The notes beneath the pieces are model-generated. The model ran no database searches, was not told where the DNA came from, and saw nothing but the letters and a program-made list of their open reading frames with translations. Position numbers and translations under genes: made by a program. Positions 49,394 to 59,612 of a stretch of 64,000 nt of DNA are shown piece after piece. This DNA is from Shewanella fidelis ATCC BAA-318 (GTDB lineage: Bacteria; Pseudomonadota; Gammaproteobacteria; Enterobacterales; Shewanellaceae). The stretch spans positions 497,596 to 561,595 of the forward strand of contig NZ_JADX01000004.1 of assembly GCF_000518605.1 (NCBI RefSeq). The letters run 5' to 3'. Position 1 is the first letter of the stretch. Each line of letters opens with the position of its first letter.

Positions 49394-52159
49394 TTAAAAC
49401 TTCTGCGAGTAGCCAATAAATACGCTACGACCTACTGCTGAGTAACTGCTGTTGTCGTCCTCGTAAAAAGGCCAGTCGTTGTGCTTATCGTTACGCTCAT
49501 CGTATAGCGGTGGCATTTCATCAGTTAGGTTTTTTACACCTGCAGTAAATTTGCCATCCCATGGTGCGTAGTAGCTAAGGGTAATATTGACGATTTGGTA
49601 TGGATCTAAGGTATCGGTTTCCATTGACTCAACATCATCACCGTTAGCGTCAACATATTCAAACAGATCAATGCCTTTGGCTTCACCAGTATAGTAATAA
49701 GCGATTGTTGCTCTGAAATCATCATAGCTCCAGCTTAGGCTAGCGTTACCTTTCCACTTAGGGAAGTAATCGGTTTCAGTCTGCTCTTCAATGTCACTAT
49801 CAACACGCTCTTGGTACTCTTTCTTGATTAGGTAAGAGGCTGCAACTTTAAATTTAAAGTCACCAATCGCGGTTTCTGGGAACTGATAATTAAAGCTAGT
49901 GTCGATACCTTCAGATGCTTCATAGGCACTGTTGATAGGGCCTTTACGCATACAAGCAATATTTTCGATGCCGTCATCGTCATACTCTGTCAGGTAACCA
50001 ACCACATCCATCTCTTCACAGCTATTGTAATTGCCTGTTTGGTAGTATGAGTCATCGGCTAACATTTCATCAGTAGAGATAGTTTTCACTGCGCCTTCAA
50101 GCTCAATGTTCCACCAGTCAACCGTGATGTCGGCGTTATCTGTGATATTGGCTACAAGACCTAGGTTCCAGAACTCACCTTTCTCCTCTTCTAGGTTTAA
50201 GTTACCTTGAGTGAGTGAGCGGTAGTCATCTTCGTAAATCTCACCTGGAATTGTCGGGTGTGGATAATCGGTGCCACCAAATCCGATAGTTCGCCCTGCA
50301 TACAGACGGTGCATATCTGGTGCCCTAAAGCTCTTACCCCAGTTAGCGCGTATCATAACCTCTTCAATAGGACGGTATGAAAGACCTACTTGAGGCGTAG
50401 TTGCGCCACCCACATCTGAATCATCTAAGTATTGGTCGTAACGCAATGCTGCAGACAAATCTAACGATTTAACTCCTGGCAAGTTTGCTAATAAAGGAAC
50501 TTGTAGTTCACCGGCAACAGCAACACGGTCACGGTCGCCTTTACCACCAGTGCCACCCATACCGATTAAACCACCGCTTGAAGTGACTTCATCCAGAGTA
50601 TCTTCATAGCTTTCACGTGCCCATTCTGCGGTTGTTGCAAAACCAACAGTACCAGCTGATAGCTCCATTAGATCACCGGTAAATACCGCTTGGAACTGGT
50701 GCATGCTTGAATCTGAGTTTTTAGTCGAGTCAGCAATAAGCATATTTGCTTGTTCTGTGGTTAGCTCATTATGTGGATACCATTTAGAAGGATCGGCATC
50801 GTTTGGATCAAAGGTAACAATATCAAGCAGTGCATCAGCGCTCACCATGTGATGGTTTTGTTTTTCATACTTGTTGTAGCTGCTTGACCAAGAGATATCT
50901 AGCTCATAATCACCTATAGTACCGTCAGCGCCAAATGAGATGGCTGCTTTAGTGTTTTGAGTATCATAGGTACGCGGTCCTGGGTATTCTTCCATTCTAC
51001 GAGCAAGGTAGAAACGGTTGTCATCTTCAAACTCGTACTTGTCATAACTTAGTGCTCCGGTCACTTCATCTTGATAGATGCTAGTACCAAAACCTTTTTC
51101 ATCTTTATATTTAGTGGCTTCTTTATAAGAAGCATTGATCATACCGTATAGCTGCCAGTCATCGTTTAACTCGTAAGTAGTATTCAGTACTAAGTTAACC
51201 CGATCATAAGCTGACTGTAGGCCACGGTCGGCGTATTTGTCATAGTAACAACCGTATTTGTAATCTGGGCGGTAAATGCCCTTGTCGCCAAACAGATCAC
51301 TACATTGCTGCTCATTAAGATTGACGTATTTATCTCCGTGATAAACTTTACTGTAATCAGTGATTCTTGAAGACCAGCTAGAAGGTGCGGCATCACCAAA
51401 TGGTCCTGCGCCCCACGTTAGCTCGCCATCTTCATTTTCATAGTATGCAGGGCTATATAGATCATCACGTTGATAAGTTTGGATTGACTCAACTTTTTTA
51501 TATTCAAGCATTAACAAGGTTTGGCTTTTATCAGTATTAAAACCTTGCAGGTAAGATAGGTCGAGTTGCTCACCACCGCCTTGAGTTGGGTCGGTATACT
51601 TAGCTGCGACTTTTGCCCCATCAAATTCTTGCTTTAAGATGATATTGACTACACCACCTACGGCGTCTGAACCATAAATTGCTGATGCACCACCTGTTAA
51701 GATTTCAATGCGTTGTACGGCAGCGGTCGGAATATCCGATACATCAACAAAGTTAGAAGTACCACCTGCGGCACTCGGGAATGATGCCTGACGACGACCG
51801 TTAATTAATACTAGGGTACGGTTTGCGCCCATTCCGCGTAAGTTGACAGAGCTTGCGCTATCGGTGTAACCGTCACTTTCACCATTTAATGAGCCACCAT
51901 TGTTGGCGACTGATGATTGTAGTACTTCTGAAATTGAGTTTAGGCCACTATTGGCAATATCGTCTGCAGTAATCACGGTTACTGGCGCGACACCTTCAAA
52001 ATCAGCACGTTTAATACGTGAACCCGTTACTTCAATCTTTTCAATTTCTTCTTTCGCATTTGACTTATCTGCTGCCTCTGCCGCAAACAAGGTTGTAGGG
52101 GTAAGTGCAGCCATAGTAACGGCTAAACTTATCGCTGATAGCTTCATGTTAGGTTTCAT
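49394..52159 (-). CDS. Large TonB-dependent outer-membrane receptor
   Basis: 921 residues: signal peptide (LSAISLAVTMAALTPTTLFAA), TonB-box-like IEKIEVTGSRI, plug domain with LRGMGANRTLVLINGRRQ and VQRIEILTGGASAIYGSDAVGG, and a barrel ending SVFIGYSQKF with terminal Phe. This long class is common in Shewanella/Alteromonadales for peptides, sugars or other nutrients rather than siderophores. No Fur box is visible. It is divergent from a ToxR/CadC-like regulator and upstream of an S9 peptidase, so peptide import is a reasonable guess; not demonstrable here. Confidence 0.93.
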   Translation of the reverse strand: MKPNMKLSAISLAVTMAALTPTTLFAAEAADKSNAKEEIEKIEVTGSRIKRADFEGVAPVTVITADDIANSGLNSISEVLQSSVANNGGSLNGESDGYTDSASSVNLRGMGANRTLVLINGRRQASFPSAAGGTSNFVDVSDIPTAAVQRIEILTGGASAIYGSDAVGGVVNIILKQEFDGAKVAAKYTDPTQGGGEQLDLSYLQGFNTDKSQTLLMLEYKKVESIQTYQRDDLYSPAYYENEDGELTWGAGPFGDAAPSSWSSRITDYSKVYHGDKYVNLNEQQCSDLFGDKGIYRPDYKYGCYYDKYADRGLQSAYDRVNLVLNTTYELNDDWQLYGMINASYKEATKYKDEKGFGTSIYQDEVTGALSYDKYEFEDDNRFYLARRMEEYPGPRTYDTQNTKAAISFGADGTIGDYELDISWSSSYNKYEKQNHHMVSADALLDIVTFDPNDADPSKWYPHNELTTEQANMLIADSTKNSDSSMHQFQAVFTGDLMELSAGTVGFATTAEWARESYEDTLDEVTSSGGLIGMGGTGGKGDRDRVAVAGELQVPLLANLPGVKSLDLSAALRYDQYLDDSDVGGATTPQVGLSYRPIEEVMIRANWGKSFRAPDMHRLYAGRTIGFGGTDYPHPTIPGEIYEDDYRSLTQGNLNLEEEKGEFWNLGLVANITDNADITVDWWNIELEGAVKTISTDEMLADDSYYQTGNYNSCEEMDVVGYLTEYDDDGIENIACMRKGPINSAYEASEGIDTSFNYQFPETAIGDFKFKVAASYLIKKEYQERVDSDIEEQTETDYFPKWKGNASLSWSYDDFRATIAYYYTGEAKGIDLFEYVDANGDDVESMETDTLDPYQIVNITLSYYAPWDGKFTAGVKNLTDEMPPLYDERNDKHNDWPFYEDDNSSYSAVGRSVFIGYSQKF

Positions 52160-52512
52160 TTGGTTACTGTCCTTTTCTTATAATTTTGTCTACGTCTAAA
52201 TCTTGTTTGCGCACGACAAGGTCAGATTCAGTCCGGTTCATTCCAGGGGCAGAAATGGTCGATGTTCCAATTACAATGCTGTTGGTTGTCAACTGAGGTT
52301 AGTTGTAATTATTTTGTTATTTACCAGCAACAGGATGAGAGTCGTTTCTATGTTGTTTATAAATCTATTTAATATCTATTGTTTTATTTTTCATTTAGTT
52401 ATTGTATATTTTTGTCTGGTGCTGAAACGTTTATCTATGTTGAATAGATGTTGTTTTTAAGAGGTTGCAGGGGTATGTAGGGATTAGGCCTGTGGTTTAA
52501 AGTGGAGTTTGT
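52160..52512. other. Divergent regulatory region, TonB receptor / ToxR-like regulator
   Basis: 353 bp with no supported gene (an 85-codon plus-strand frame at 52203 has no ribosome site or domain). It contains a spaced inverted repeat, listed separately, and an AT-rich part from about 52310 that could hold the regulator promoter. Confidence 0.5.
52269..52310. promoter_or_regulatory. Spaced inverted repeat, candidate operator
   Basis: AATTACAA (52269-52276) and TTGTAATT (52303-52310) are perfect inverted repeats 26 bases apart, and between them is another short dyad GTTGTCAAC. Placement about 110 bp upstream of the TonB receptor start fits an operator of the adjacent regulator. Confidence 0.4.
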
Positions 52513-54660
52513 ATGGTGGAAATTAGAAAAGAAGCGATGTTTAGACTAGGTAGCTGTGAGGTTAATCCTAGTGATAATAGCTTAAATTTTTATCAGATAA
52601 CTGATACTAACCAGAGTATTGAAAAGGTCTCAATTCAACCAAAATTCATTGAGGTATTAAGTTATTTAGCGCGTCATTATCCGAATGTGGTGACTCGAGA
52701 GGAGTTAATTGACACTATTTGGGAAGGTAATAGCTATGTTGGTAGTAAAGCGTTAACTAACGCGATATGGCATTTACGTAAACAACTGAGCAGGGTAAGT
52801 GATAAGCAGCTTATTGAGACCGTACGTAAAACCGGTTATCGCTTGCAACTTGAGCCTGAATTTAACCAAGCGGACTTAGTCGATGACCTTGACCTTTTTC
52901 AACAGGCTGAACTGAAAATATCCCGCTTAACTGTGTTTAATCGCAGATTACAATTTGGCGGTTTCGTTGCGCTTCTACTGGTGATAGCCATGTGGGGTTA
53001 CCACCTCTATCAAGATAGCATTCGCTATGTACCAACGCTGAAACAAAATCTAACAACCGCAGCGGGATCAGAGCTTTATCCGGCTGTTTCGCCTGATGGC
53101 CGCTGGTTAGTGTATGGCAGTAGAGGCAGTAATCGATATTCCAGTTTATATCTTAAAGATCTACAAAATCCGACAGAAACACCTAAGCGTTTAACCTCTA
53201 CCAAAAGCTCAGAAATAAGAGCTATTTGGAGCCCTGATGGTGGAAGTCTTTATTACGGTTCTGAACATCGCAGCGAAAATAAATGCTATTTAACTAAGTT
53301 AGATTTAGCCAGTAATGAAGCTAGTCGGTTGGCTGAGTGTTATAGCTATAGCTCAGCGATTGATATCGCGCCTGATAGTAGCCGTTTGGTATACATCTGG
53401 GACGGCTCAGAAGGCGCTGGTTCAGGCTTATATGAGTTATCTTTGCGTGAAGCCGACCCAAGCCCACAACGCTTATCCTGCAGTGAAGGCTGCAGCTATC
53501 GCGATAGAGATCTTGCTTTTAGTCCCGATGGCCAATGGCTGGCGATTGCTCGGCGCTTTGGTAATATTTCAGAGGACATATTTATCGTTAATATAGAGAC
53601 CGGAGCCGAAAAACGTTTAACCTTTGGTCTTGAAGATATACGTGGTTTGAGTTGGCACCAAGACAGTGAACGGCTGATCTTTAGTACAGAAAACTCCGGG
53701 GTGCGTAATGGCTATATCGTTGGTATTGATGATATTAAAGTGATGCCATTAGAGGTTGAAGGGATGAGCTACCCACGCTCAATCCCAAATAGTGATGAGC
53801 TGGTGTACTCAAATTACATGCGTGACTATAGCGTTGCCTCATTTGCATTAGAGCAATCTATCCCGACAGCCACATTCCCGCTATTAGAGGTCGAATATAG
53901 CTACCGAAACCCTGATTATTCAGAGCAAGCTAAGCGCATTGTCTATGTATCTAATGAAACCGGATTCAATGAAATTTGGACGAGCGATATAGAGGGTAAG
54001 CAGCGCCGACAGCATACCGATCTTAAACGCCGAGTAGCCTATCCAAGTTGGTCACATGATGGCAGTAAAGTGGCCTTCTTAGCGCCGGATGATAAGAACG
54101 AAGGCAATAAAATACATGTATTGGATATGCAAACTGCCAATATAAGTATCTTGGCTACACCATATTTAGATCATAATCGTCCAAGTTGGGGCTGGAATGA
54201 TGAGATGGTGTTAGCACGCAGTAAAGATGGCATCACCGAGTTCTATCTTGATAATCGTCTGCCTAAGGTGATTAGCCCGGTAAATATGCGTTTAGGTAAG
54301 ATGATTAATGACGATAAGTTAGTGTTTACTCAGCTTGGAAAAGGTGGTTTATGGGTGTTGTCGTTAGCAAATCCAGATTCAGTCACTGAACTGATAAGTG
54401 CGAACCATTTTGGTGAAGGGTATAACTGGGTGGCGAATGATAAAGGCGTGTATTTTAGGCAAAACCGTCAAGGTTACCAATTGATTAACTTTTGGCGTTT
54501 CAATACTGGTTTGATCACACCTATTTTAAAGCTGCCACCGGGGAGTATTCCGCGTTCGGGGTCAATGACCTATATTGCTAATGGCAACAGCTTGCTGATG
54601 ACCTTATCGCAAAACTATAAACGTGATGTGATAAAGCTACAGCACAAGCTGTTGTATTAA
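52513..54660 (+). CDS. ToxR/CadC-like membrane regulator with TolB/PD40-type sensor repeats
   Basis: 715 residues. Residues about 35-113 form an OmpR-type winged-helix DNA-binding domain (PKFIEVLSYLARHYPNVVTR ... ALTNAIWHLRKQL ... IETVRKTGYRL). A single span follows at about 147-166 (LQFGGFVALLLVIAMWGYHL), then a periplasmic domain of about seven PD40/TolB-like propeller repeats such as AVSPDGRWLVYGSRG, AFSPDGQWLAIARR and PSWSHDGSKVAFLAPD. It is thus a one-component transmembrane sensor-regulator. GGAG lies before the ATG. Divergence from the TonB receptor suggests that gene is its target. Confidence 0.9.
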   Translation: MVEIRKEAMFRLGSCEVNPSDNSLNFYQITDTNQSIEKVSIQPKFIEVLSYLARHYPNVVTREELIDTIWEGNSYVGSKALTNAIWHLRKQLSRVSDKQLIETVRKTGYRLQLEPEFNQADLVDDLDLFQQAELKISRLTVFNRRLQFGGFVALLLVIAMWGYHLYQDSIRYVPTLKQNLTTAAGSELYPAVSPDGRWLVYGSRGSNRYSSLYLKDLQNPTETPKRLTSTKSSEIRAIWSPDGGSLYYGSEHRSENKCYLTKLDLASNEASRLAECYSYSSAIDIAPDSSRLVYIWDGSEGAGSGLYELSLREADPSPQRLSCSEGCSYRDRDLAFSPDGQWLAIARRFGNISEDIFIVNIETGAEKRLTFGLEDIRGLSWHQDSERLIFSTENSGVRNGYIVGIDDIKVMPLEVEGMSYPRSIPNSDELVYSNYMRDYSVASFALEQSIPTATFPLLEVEYSYRNPDYSEQAKRIVYVSNETGFNEIWTSDIEGKQRRQHTDLKRRVAYPSWSHDGSKVAFLAPDDKNEGNKIHVLDMQTANISILATPYLDHNRPSWGWNDEMVLARSKDGITEFYLDNRLPKVISPVNMRLGKMINDDKLVFTQLGKGGLWVLSLANPDSVTELISANHFGEGYNWVANDKGVYFRQNRQGYQLINFWRFNTGLITPILKLPPGSIPRSGSMTYIANGNSLLMTLSQNYKRDVIKLQHKLLY

Positions 54661-54666
54661 CCTAGC

Positions 54667-55776
54667 TTACGCAGCAGGGTAGAAGGAGCCAAGTACGGCT
54701 TCTCTTGATGCGCCTGTCACAGCTGGCAGATTGCCGGGTAACCCTAAGTGATAGCGCATGGCTAACCAAGCAAAAGCAATGCCTTCAACCCATTGCGGAT
54801 CCATACCAAGTTCTGCTGTCGTCACCACTTTATAATTAGGCAATAACTTGCGTAATCGGTACATTAACTCATCGTTATAGGCACCGCCACCGCACACATA
54901 CATTTCGCCATTCTCTACCAATTTTAGCGCGTCGTTTGCAATGCTATAACAGGTCAAATCTAATAAAGTCGATTGGATATCGGCCTCATTGAGGTAACCA
55001 AATTCGGATAGTTGTTGTTCCGCCCAAGCTTGATTAAACAGCTCTCTACCTGTGCTCTTGGGAGCTGAAAGTGCAAAGTAAGGGTGAGATAGTAAATGCT
55101 TTAGCATTTTTTGATCGGTTGTGCCCGACTTCGCCCAGGCGCCCGCTTTATCGAAAGGCTGACCGAGTTGGTGCTGGATCCAAGCGTCACTTAAGCCATT
55201 GCCTGGACCTGTGTCAAAGCCTGTTACGGCATCACTGTTGCCCGGTAAATAGGTGATATTAGCTATGCCACCAATATTTAAAATGATGCGCTGGTGATCT
55301 GGGCTGGCAAATACGTGCTGGTGAAAGGCCGGGACGAGAGGGGCACCTTGACCACCTAGGGCAACATCTTTGCGCCTAAAGTCAGCAATTACGTTAATAC
55401 CTGTTTCAACGGCGATGGTGTTTGGATCGCCAATTTGCAGAGTAAACCCCATGTCTAGATTAGGCATATGTCGCACTGTTTGGCCGTGGCTACCAATAGC
55501 AACAACCTGTGACTTATCGACTTTAGCCTTGGCTAGCAGGGCATTGGTTGCTTTGCCAAATAAGATCCCCATGCTTCGGTCTAAATGGCCAAGTCGATTG
55601 ATTTCATCGTTCCCGGGTAGGCAAAGCTTTTGTAAGCTCGAAAGTAATGCTTGTGGTAGTGCTTCTGTGTGAGAGGCTATTAATGTTGGTATATCACCGT
55701 CAAAACTCACTAATACAGCGTCGATACCATCCATACTGGTGCCAGACATTAAGCCTACATAATAACTGTTTTGCAT
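54667..55776 (-). CDS. anmK: Anhydro-N-acetylmuramic acid kinase (AnmK)
   Basis: 369 residues from ATG 55776 ([21 protein letters not shown]), with AGG upstream; a longer in-frame start at 55812 is not supported. It phosphorylates and opens 1,6-anhydro-MurNAc in peptidoglycan recycling. The ASKHA-fold motifs [38 protein letters not shown] and [14 protein letters not shown] are present. Convergent with the ToxR-like gene and next to an M23 peptidase, both consistent with wall turnover. Confidence 0.95.
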   Translation of the reverse strand: MQNSYYVGLMSGTSMDGIDAVLVSFDGDIPTLIASHTEALPQALLSSLQKLCLPGNDEINRLGHLDRSMGILFGKATNALLAKAKVDKSQVVAIGSHGQTVRHMPNLDMGFTLQIGDPNTIAVETGINVIADFRRKDVALGGQGAPLVPAFHQHVFASPDHQRIILNIGGIANITYLPGNSDAVTGFDTGPGNGLSDAWIQHQLGQPFDKAGAWAKSGTTDQKMLKHLLSHPYFALSAPKSTGRELFNQAWAEQQLSEFGYLNEADIQSTLLDLTCYSIANDALKLVENGEMYVCGGGAYNDELMYRLRKLLPNYKVVTTAELGMDPQWVEGIAFAWLAMRYHLGLPGNLPAVTGASREAVLGSFYPAA

Positions 55777-55833
55777 AGTTTCAGACCTATTTAATGCGCT
55801 TGTTAGCAACAATACATGGGAAAGCGGGCAGCG

Positions 55834-57243
55834 CTAGTGCGCTGCAATCGCAACTTGTTTATGCTGAGCGAGCTCTGCCATCATGGTTTTGCTTAGCTGA
55901 GCGAACTGGGCTTTTTCCTTTTTGGCGATAGGATCCGATTTTGGCAATTTAACTGTGCGCGGATTTCTGTGTACGCCGTTAACAATGAACTCATAATGTA
56001 AGTGTGGCCCTGTGACTCGCCCTGTAGAACCTAGGGTGCCAATAATTTGCCCTTGCTTAACAGATTGACCTGTTTTTACTTTGCGCTTGGTCAGGTGTAG
56101 GTATTTGGTGGTGTAAGTATCATTGTGCTTAATAAACACATAATTACCATTGTATTGGTTGTAGCTTGATTTAATGACTCGACCATTACCAGCAGCTTTA
56201 ATTGGTGTACCAACTGCAGCAACATAATCCACTCCACGATGGGCTTTTACTTGACCTGTTACAGGGTGTAATCGTCGTGGATTAAAACTCGAGCTAACAT
56301 ACTTAAAATCAACGGGTGAGCGCAGGAAAGCCTTACGCATGCTGCGGCCATCTTCTGAGTAATAACTGCCGTCTTTATAGCGCACGGCCGTATAGCGGTC
56401 GCCTTGGTTAATAAACTCTGCTGCGAGAATATTGCCGTTTTTCAAAAATTCACCATCGGCAAACTCTTCCTCAAAGATCATTGAGAACTCGTCACCTTTG
56501 CGCAGATCTAAAGCAAAGTCGATATCCCAACCAAAAATCGTTGCCAGCTGCATGATCTGATTTGGTGTTAGGCCTGCGTTTACGCCAGCATTCCAGAAGT
56601 TATTTTCAATGGTTGCACTGGCGAATTTTGAGCGGGCTTCTACGGTTTTTTTAACAATTGATTCTTTATAACCCTCAGGGCCATTATCAACAATAAGTGT
56701 GGTAATTTTATCGAGGTGATACCTAAGTTGAACCAGCTTACCATCTTCACTTTTTGCGATGACGAGATTATCTCCTGGCATAATTTTAAGCAGGTTTTTT
56801 TTCGCCTTTGGTAACTGAGTGACATCATAAACGTCTTTGGCTGTTAAGCCGGCACGTTCAAAAAGCGCTGCTAAAGTATCACCGCTTTTTACTTGAAAGC
56901 GCTTTTCGTTAAGTTTGGGCGCGGGTGGCTCTGGTTTAACAGCTGTTTCCGTGACTGTAACGCTGTCTTTAGCCGCACTCGGGGCGAGTTGCTGCTTACG
57001 GTTGCGTTGTTCGGGTGTTGATCCGCTTAATGTCGCGGATGGTGGAGTGGGTTCTCTAAAGGCTAATGGAACGTCATAACGTGTATTAACCTCATATTCT
57101 CCGTTTGCAGAAGGGGTTTGTTTTGATGCCTGTACTTCTTCTGACGGCATAAAGATAATAATTAACGTGACAAAAACTAAACCGCATAAGAGCATTTGAT
57201 GTAATTTTGGCAGTAATTTAAATAAAGTTATAACCTTTCCCAT
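55834..57243 (-). CDS. M23 family murein endopeptidase with LysM-like domain
   Basis: About 469 residues. It has an N-terminal membrane anchor (MLLCGLVFVTLIIIFMP), a linker, a LysM/OapA-like segment (FQVKSGDTLAALFERAGLT), then a LytM domain with HRGVDYVAAVGTPIKAAGNG and GPHLHYEF supplying the zinc ligands (His, Asp, and HxH). It resembles MepM/YebA, a DD-endopeptidase needed for wall expansion. Start is taken at ATG 57243 (MGKVITLFKLLPKLHQ); a TTG five codons earlier is the alternative. It is divergent from tyrS, an arrangement seen in relatives. Confidence 0.92.
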   Translation of the reverse strand: MGKVITLFKLLPKLHQMLLCGLVFVTLIIIFMPSEEVQASKQTPSANGEYEVNTRYDVPLAFREPTPPSATLSGSTPEQRNRKQQLAPSAAKDSVTVTETAVKPEPPAPKLNEKRFQVKSGDTLAALFERAGLTAKDVYDVTQLPKAKKNLLKIMPGDNLVIAKSEDGKLVQLRYHLDKITTLIVDNGPEGYKESIVKKTVEARSKFASATIENNFWNAGVNAGLTPNQIMQLATIFGWDIDFALDLRKGDEFSMIFEEEFADGEFLKNGNILAAEFINQGDRYTAVRYKDGSYYSEDGRSMRKAFLRSPVDFKYVSSSFNPRRLHPVTGQVKAHRGVDYVAAVGTPIKAAGNGRVIKSSYNQYNGNYVFIKHNDTYTTKYLHLTKRKVKTGQSVKQGQIIGTLGSTGRVTGPHLHYEFIVNGVHRNPRTVKLPKSDPIAKKEKAQFAQLSKTMMAELAQHKQVAIAAH

Positions 57244-57370
57244 TGACCTTGATACCAAATTAACTCTTTCTTAGTGATCCCTTTAGTTTACACACTTTCA
57301 TTTGTGCTTGCTAACAAGTAACATTAGTGCCCATATTTTTTTGATTAGGCTCCCAGGAGTAAGCGCCAAA

Positions 57371-58567
57371 ATGGCTGATTTAGAGCAAGCATTAGCAGAA
57401 ATAAAACGTGGCACCGACGAGATATTACTCGAGGCGGACTTGCTGGAGAAGTTAAAAGAAGGTCGTCCGTTAAAAATTAAACTTGGCGCAGACCCAACAG
57501 CTCCTGATATTCACCTTGGTCATACGGTAATCTTAAACAAGATGCGTACCTTCCAAGAGCTAGGCCATGAAGTGATTTTCTTGATTGGTGACTTCACCGG
57601 TATGGTTGGTGATCCAAGTGGTAAGAACAGCACTCGTCCACCGCTGACGCGCGAACAGGTTTTAGCCAACGCTGAAACTTATAAAGAGCAGGTGTTTAAA
57701 ATCTTAGATCCAGCTAAGACACGTATTGAATTTAACTCTTCATGGTTAGAGCCATTAGGTGCTGCGGGCATGATCCGCCTAGCGTCGCAACAAACCGTGG
57801 CGCGTATGATGGAGCGTGACGACTTTAAAAAGCGTTACGGTTCAGGTCAAGCCATTGCCATCCATGAGTTTATGTACCCGTTACTACAGGGCTATGACTC
57901 AGTTGCACTAGAAGCTGACGTTGAATTGGGTGGTACAGATCAGAAGTTCAACCTATTAATGGGTCGTGAGCTACAGAAGTCTGCTGGTCAAAAGCCGCAA
58001 ACGGTTATCATGATGCCACTACTTGAAGGTTTAGATGGCGTTAAGAAAATGTCTAAGTCGGCCCACAACTACATTGGTGTGAGTGAGCCTGCAGGTGAGA
58101 TGTTTGGTAAAATCATGTCTATTTCAGACGTGTTAATGTGGCGCTACTTTGAGCTGTTATCTTTCCGTCCATTGACCGAAATCGAACAGTTTAAAGCTGA
58201 CGTTGAAGCTGGGGCCAACCCTCGTGATGTAAAAATTGCTTTAGCAAAAGAGATCATCGCACGCTTCCACGATGATGCCGCTGCAGAAGCTGCGCATCAA
58301 GAGTTTATTAGCCGCTTCCAGAAAGGCAATATCCCTGATGACATTCAAGAGTTAGAGATTGCTGCTGGTGAAGGTATCGCTATTGCAAACTTATTAAAAG
58401 AAGCAGGACTGGTAAGCTCGACATCTGATGCAATGCGCATGATCAAACAAGGCGCAGCTAAGATTGATGGCGATAAGATTGAAGACACTCGTCTACAATT
58501 AACTGCTGGTACTTCAGGCGTATTCCAAGTTGGCAAGCGCAAGTTCGCTAAAATTACGCTAGTTTAA
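57371..58567 (+). CDS. tyrS: Tyrosyl-tRNA synthetase (TyrS)
   Basis: 398 residues from ATG 57371 ([14 protein letters not shown]), 12 bases after AGGAG, a rather long spacing. The frame opens earlier, but without homology. Class I signatures: HIGH variant DIHLGH (48-51), [14 protein letters not shown], and KMSKS in [16 protein letters not shown]-terminal S4 RNA-binding domain follows ([17 protein letters not shown]). It charges tRNA-Tyr. The length and HLGH pattern fit the TyrZ-like branch rather than the longer E. coli TyrS. Confidence 0.96.
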   Translation: MADLEQALAEIKRGTDEILLEADLLEKLKEGRPLKIKLGADPTAPDIHLGHTVILNKMRTFQELGHEVIFLIGDFTGMVGDPSGKNSTRPPLTREQVLANAETYKEQVFKILDPAKTRIEFNSSWLEPLGAAGMIRLASQQTVARMMERDDFKKRYGSGQAIAIHEFMYPLLQGYDSVALEADVELGGTDQKFNLLMGRELQKSAGQKPQTVIMMPLLEGLDGVKKMSKSAHNYIGVSEPAGEMFGKIMSISDVLMWRYFELLSFRPLTEIEQFKADVEAGANPRDVKIALAKEIIARFHDDAAAEAAHQEFISRFQKGNIPDDIQELEIAAGEGIAIANLLKEAGLVSSTSDAMRMIKQGAAKIDGDKIEDTRLQLTAGTSGVFQVGKRKFAKITLV

Positions 58568-58587
58568 TCTGCTTTTATGCTAGTAAG

Positions 58588-58612
58588 ATTAACAAGCCAT
58601 CAGCTTGTTAAT
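58588..58612. terminator. Hairpin between tyrS and convergent gene
   Basis: Perfect 10-bp stem ATTAACAAGC / GCTTGTTAAT with a 5-base loop. No T tract, and it overlaps the stop codon of the minus-strand gene, so termination strength is uncertain. Confidence 0.45.
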
Positions 58613-59018
58613 CGTTAATTGAACAACGGTCAGTACTAAAATGCTGGCCGTTTTTGCATTTCCAGGTCAATCTGGCGCCATCTAGCTTCCAATTATTACG
58701 CTGTTTTTGCATTGACAGGATCAGTAGCATTTTAGGATGCTTGCTATTACCTGCGCTAACATTGTAAGTCAACACTTTACCTTGGTACTGCTTTACCTTC
58801 GCAACGCGAAAATTAGCCCCTGCATAGTGCTTAGAAATTGATTCAGGTTGTTGACTCCAGTCTCGATGCTGTTGCTGAGCTTGTTTTAGCTGCTGGTTAA
58901 AGGTATTGATAGGCTGATCGGCGAAAGACACGACTATGGGCTGCTCAATTGCGAATGCAGGACTTAACGTCAGTGGTGATAGTAGTATAAAAGCGCGAAT
59001 AACATTGATAACTCTCAT
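58608..59018 (-). CDS. Secreted protein, unknown
   Basis: 136 residues with a clear signal peptide (MRVINVIRAFILLSPLTLSPAFA). The mature part begins with a Gln-rich helix (FNQQLKQAQQQHRDWSQQPE) and ends with a small region with two cysteines (LTWKCKNGQHFSTDRCSIND), which may form a disulfide. No domain is recognised. It converges on tyrS and is followed upstream by another secreted-protein gene on the same strand, 114 bp away. Confidence 0.68.
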   Translation of the reverse strand: MRVINVIRAFILLSPLTLSPAFAIEQPIVVSFADQPINTFNQQLKQAQQQHRDWSQQPESISKHYAGANFRVAKVKQYQGKVLTYNVSAGNSKHPKMLLILSMQKQRNNWKLDGARLTWKCKNGQHFSTDRCSIND

Positions 59019-59132
59019 AACAACCTACAGCTTACAAAGTTCTTATTACTTTGACTGACGATTACTAAAAAGTTTCCATTGAATTGGACTAAATGTGATC
59101 TATGGCCGCTGTTTTGCTTATCTAGCCTAGCA

Positions 59133-59612
59133 CTATTGAACTGCGAGTTGATCAGCCATGGTTTGGTAGTCGATTAAGTCTTGATGTTCAGTTACTCGTT
59201 CGTGGGTCATATCTAACTTTAATGTTGTGACTCCAGGAATGGCGATATCAATAATTCTGCCTGGTTTGCCAAATAACTCTCCGGGGCCTTTATAACGATA
59301 ATTTCCTATTAACACCACTAATGAGCCTGTATTGAACATATGTTCAATATTAAAGTTGTATTCAAGCACGCCACGGTGGGCACGTTTTAAAAACTGAAGG
59401 ATATGACGCTTGCCAGTATATTTTCGACCAGCTGTTCTGTCGTTAAACACGCTTTCTCGATTATAGAAACGACTCAAGCCGGTATAGTCTTGATGGGTGA
59501 GGGCTTGGATATATTTTATTGCAAGTTGCTGCTCTTTTGGCATATCGCCAATGTTGGCGCTAGCAGGCAAACTCATAAGCAAAAATAGTAAACTAACAAA
59601 TCCTAATTTCAT
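59133..59612 (-). CDS. Secreted SnoaL/NTF2-like protein, unknown
   Basis: 159 residues: signal peptide (LGFVSLLFLLMSLPASA), then an NTF2-like fold suggested by AIKYIQALTHQDYTGLSRFY (first helices), a beta-sheet half with LVVLIGNYRYKGPG, and a C-terminal segment DMTHERVTEHQDLIDY. NTF2-like proteins bind small molecules or act as enzymes; no catalytic residues can be assigned. Its ATG overlaps the stop of the TRIC gene (TAATG), so it is translationally coupled to a membrane channel gene. Confidence 0.75.
   Translation of the reverse strand: MKLGFVSLLFLLMSLPASANIGDMPKEQQLAIKYIQALTHQDYTGLSRFYNRESVFNDRTAGRKYTGKRHILQFLKRAHRGVLEYNFNIEHMFNTGSLVVLIGNYRYKGPGELFGKPGRIIDIAIPGVTTLKLDMTHERVTEHQDLIDYQTMADQLAVQ

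Noticed and set aside
52203..52460. 85-codon plus-strand frame in the divergent regulatory region
   Set aside because: No ribosome site and it overlaps the candidate operator; the hydrophobic end is a by-product of T-rich DNA.
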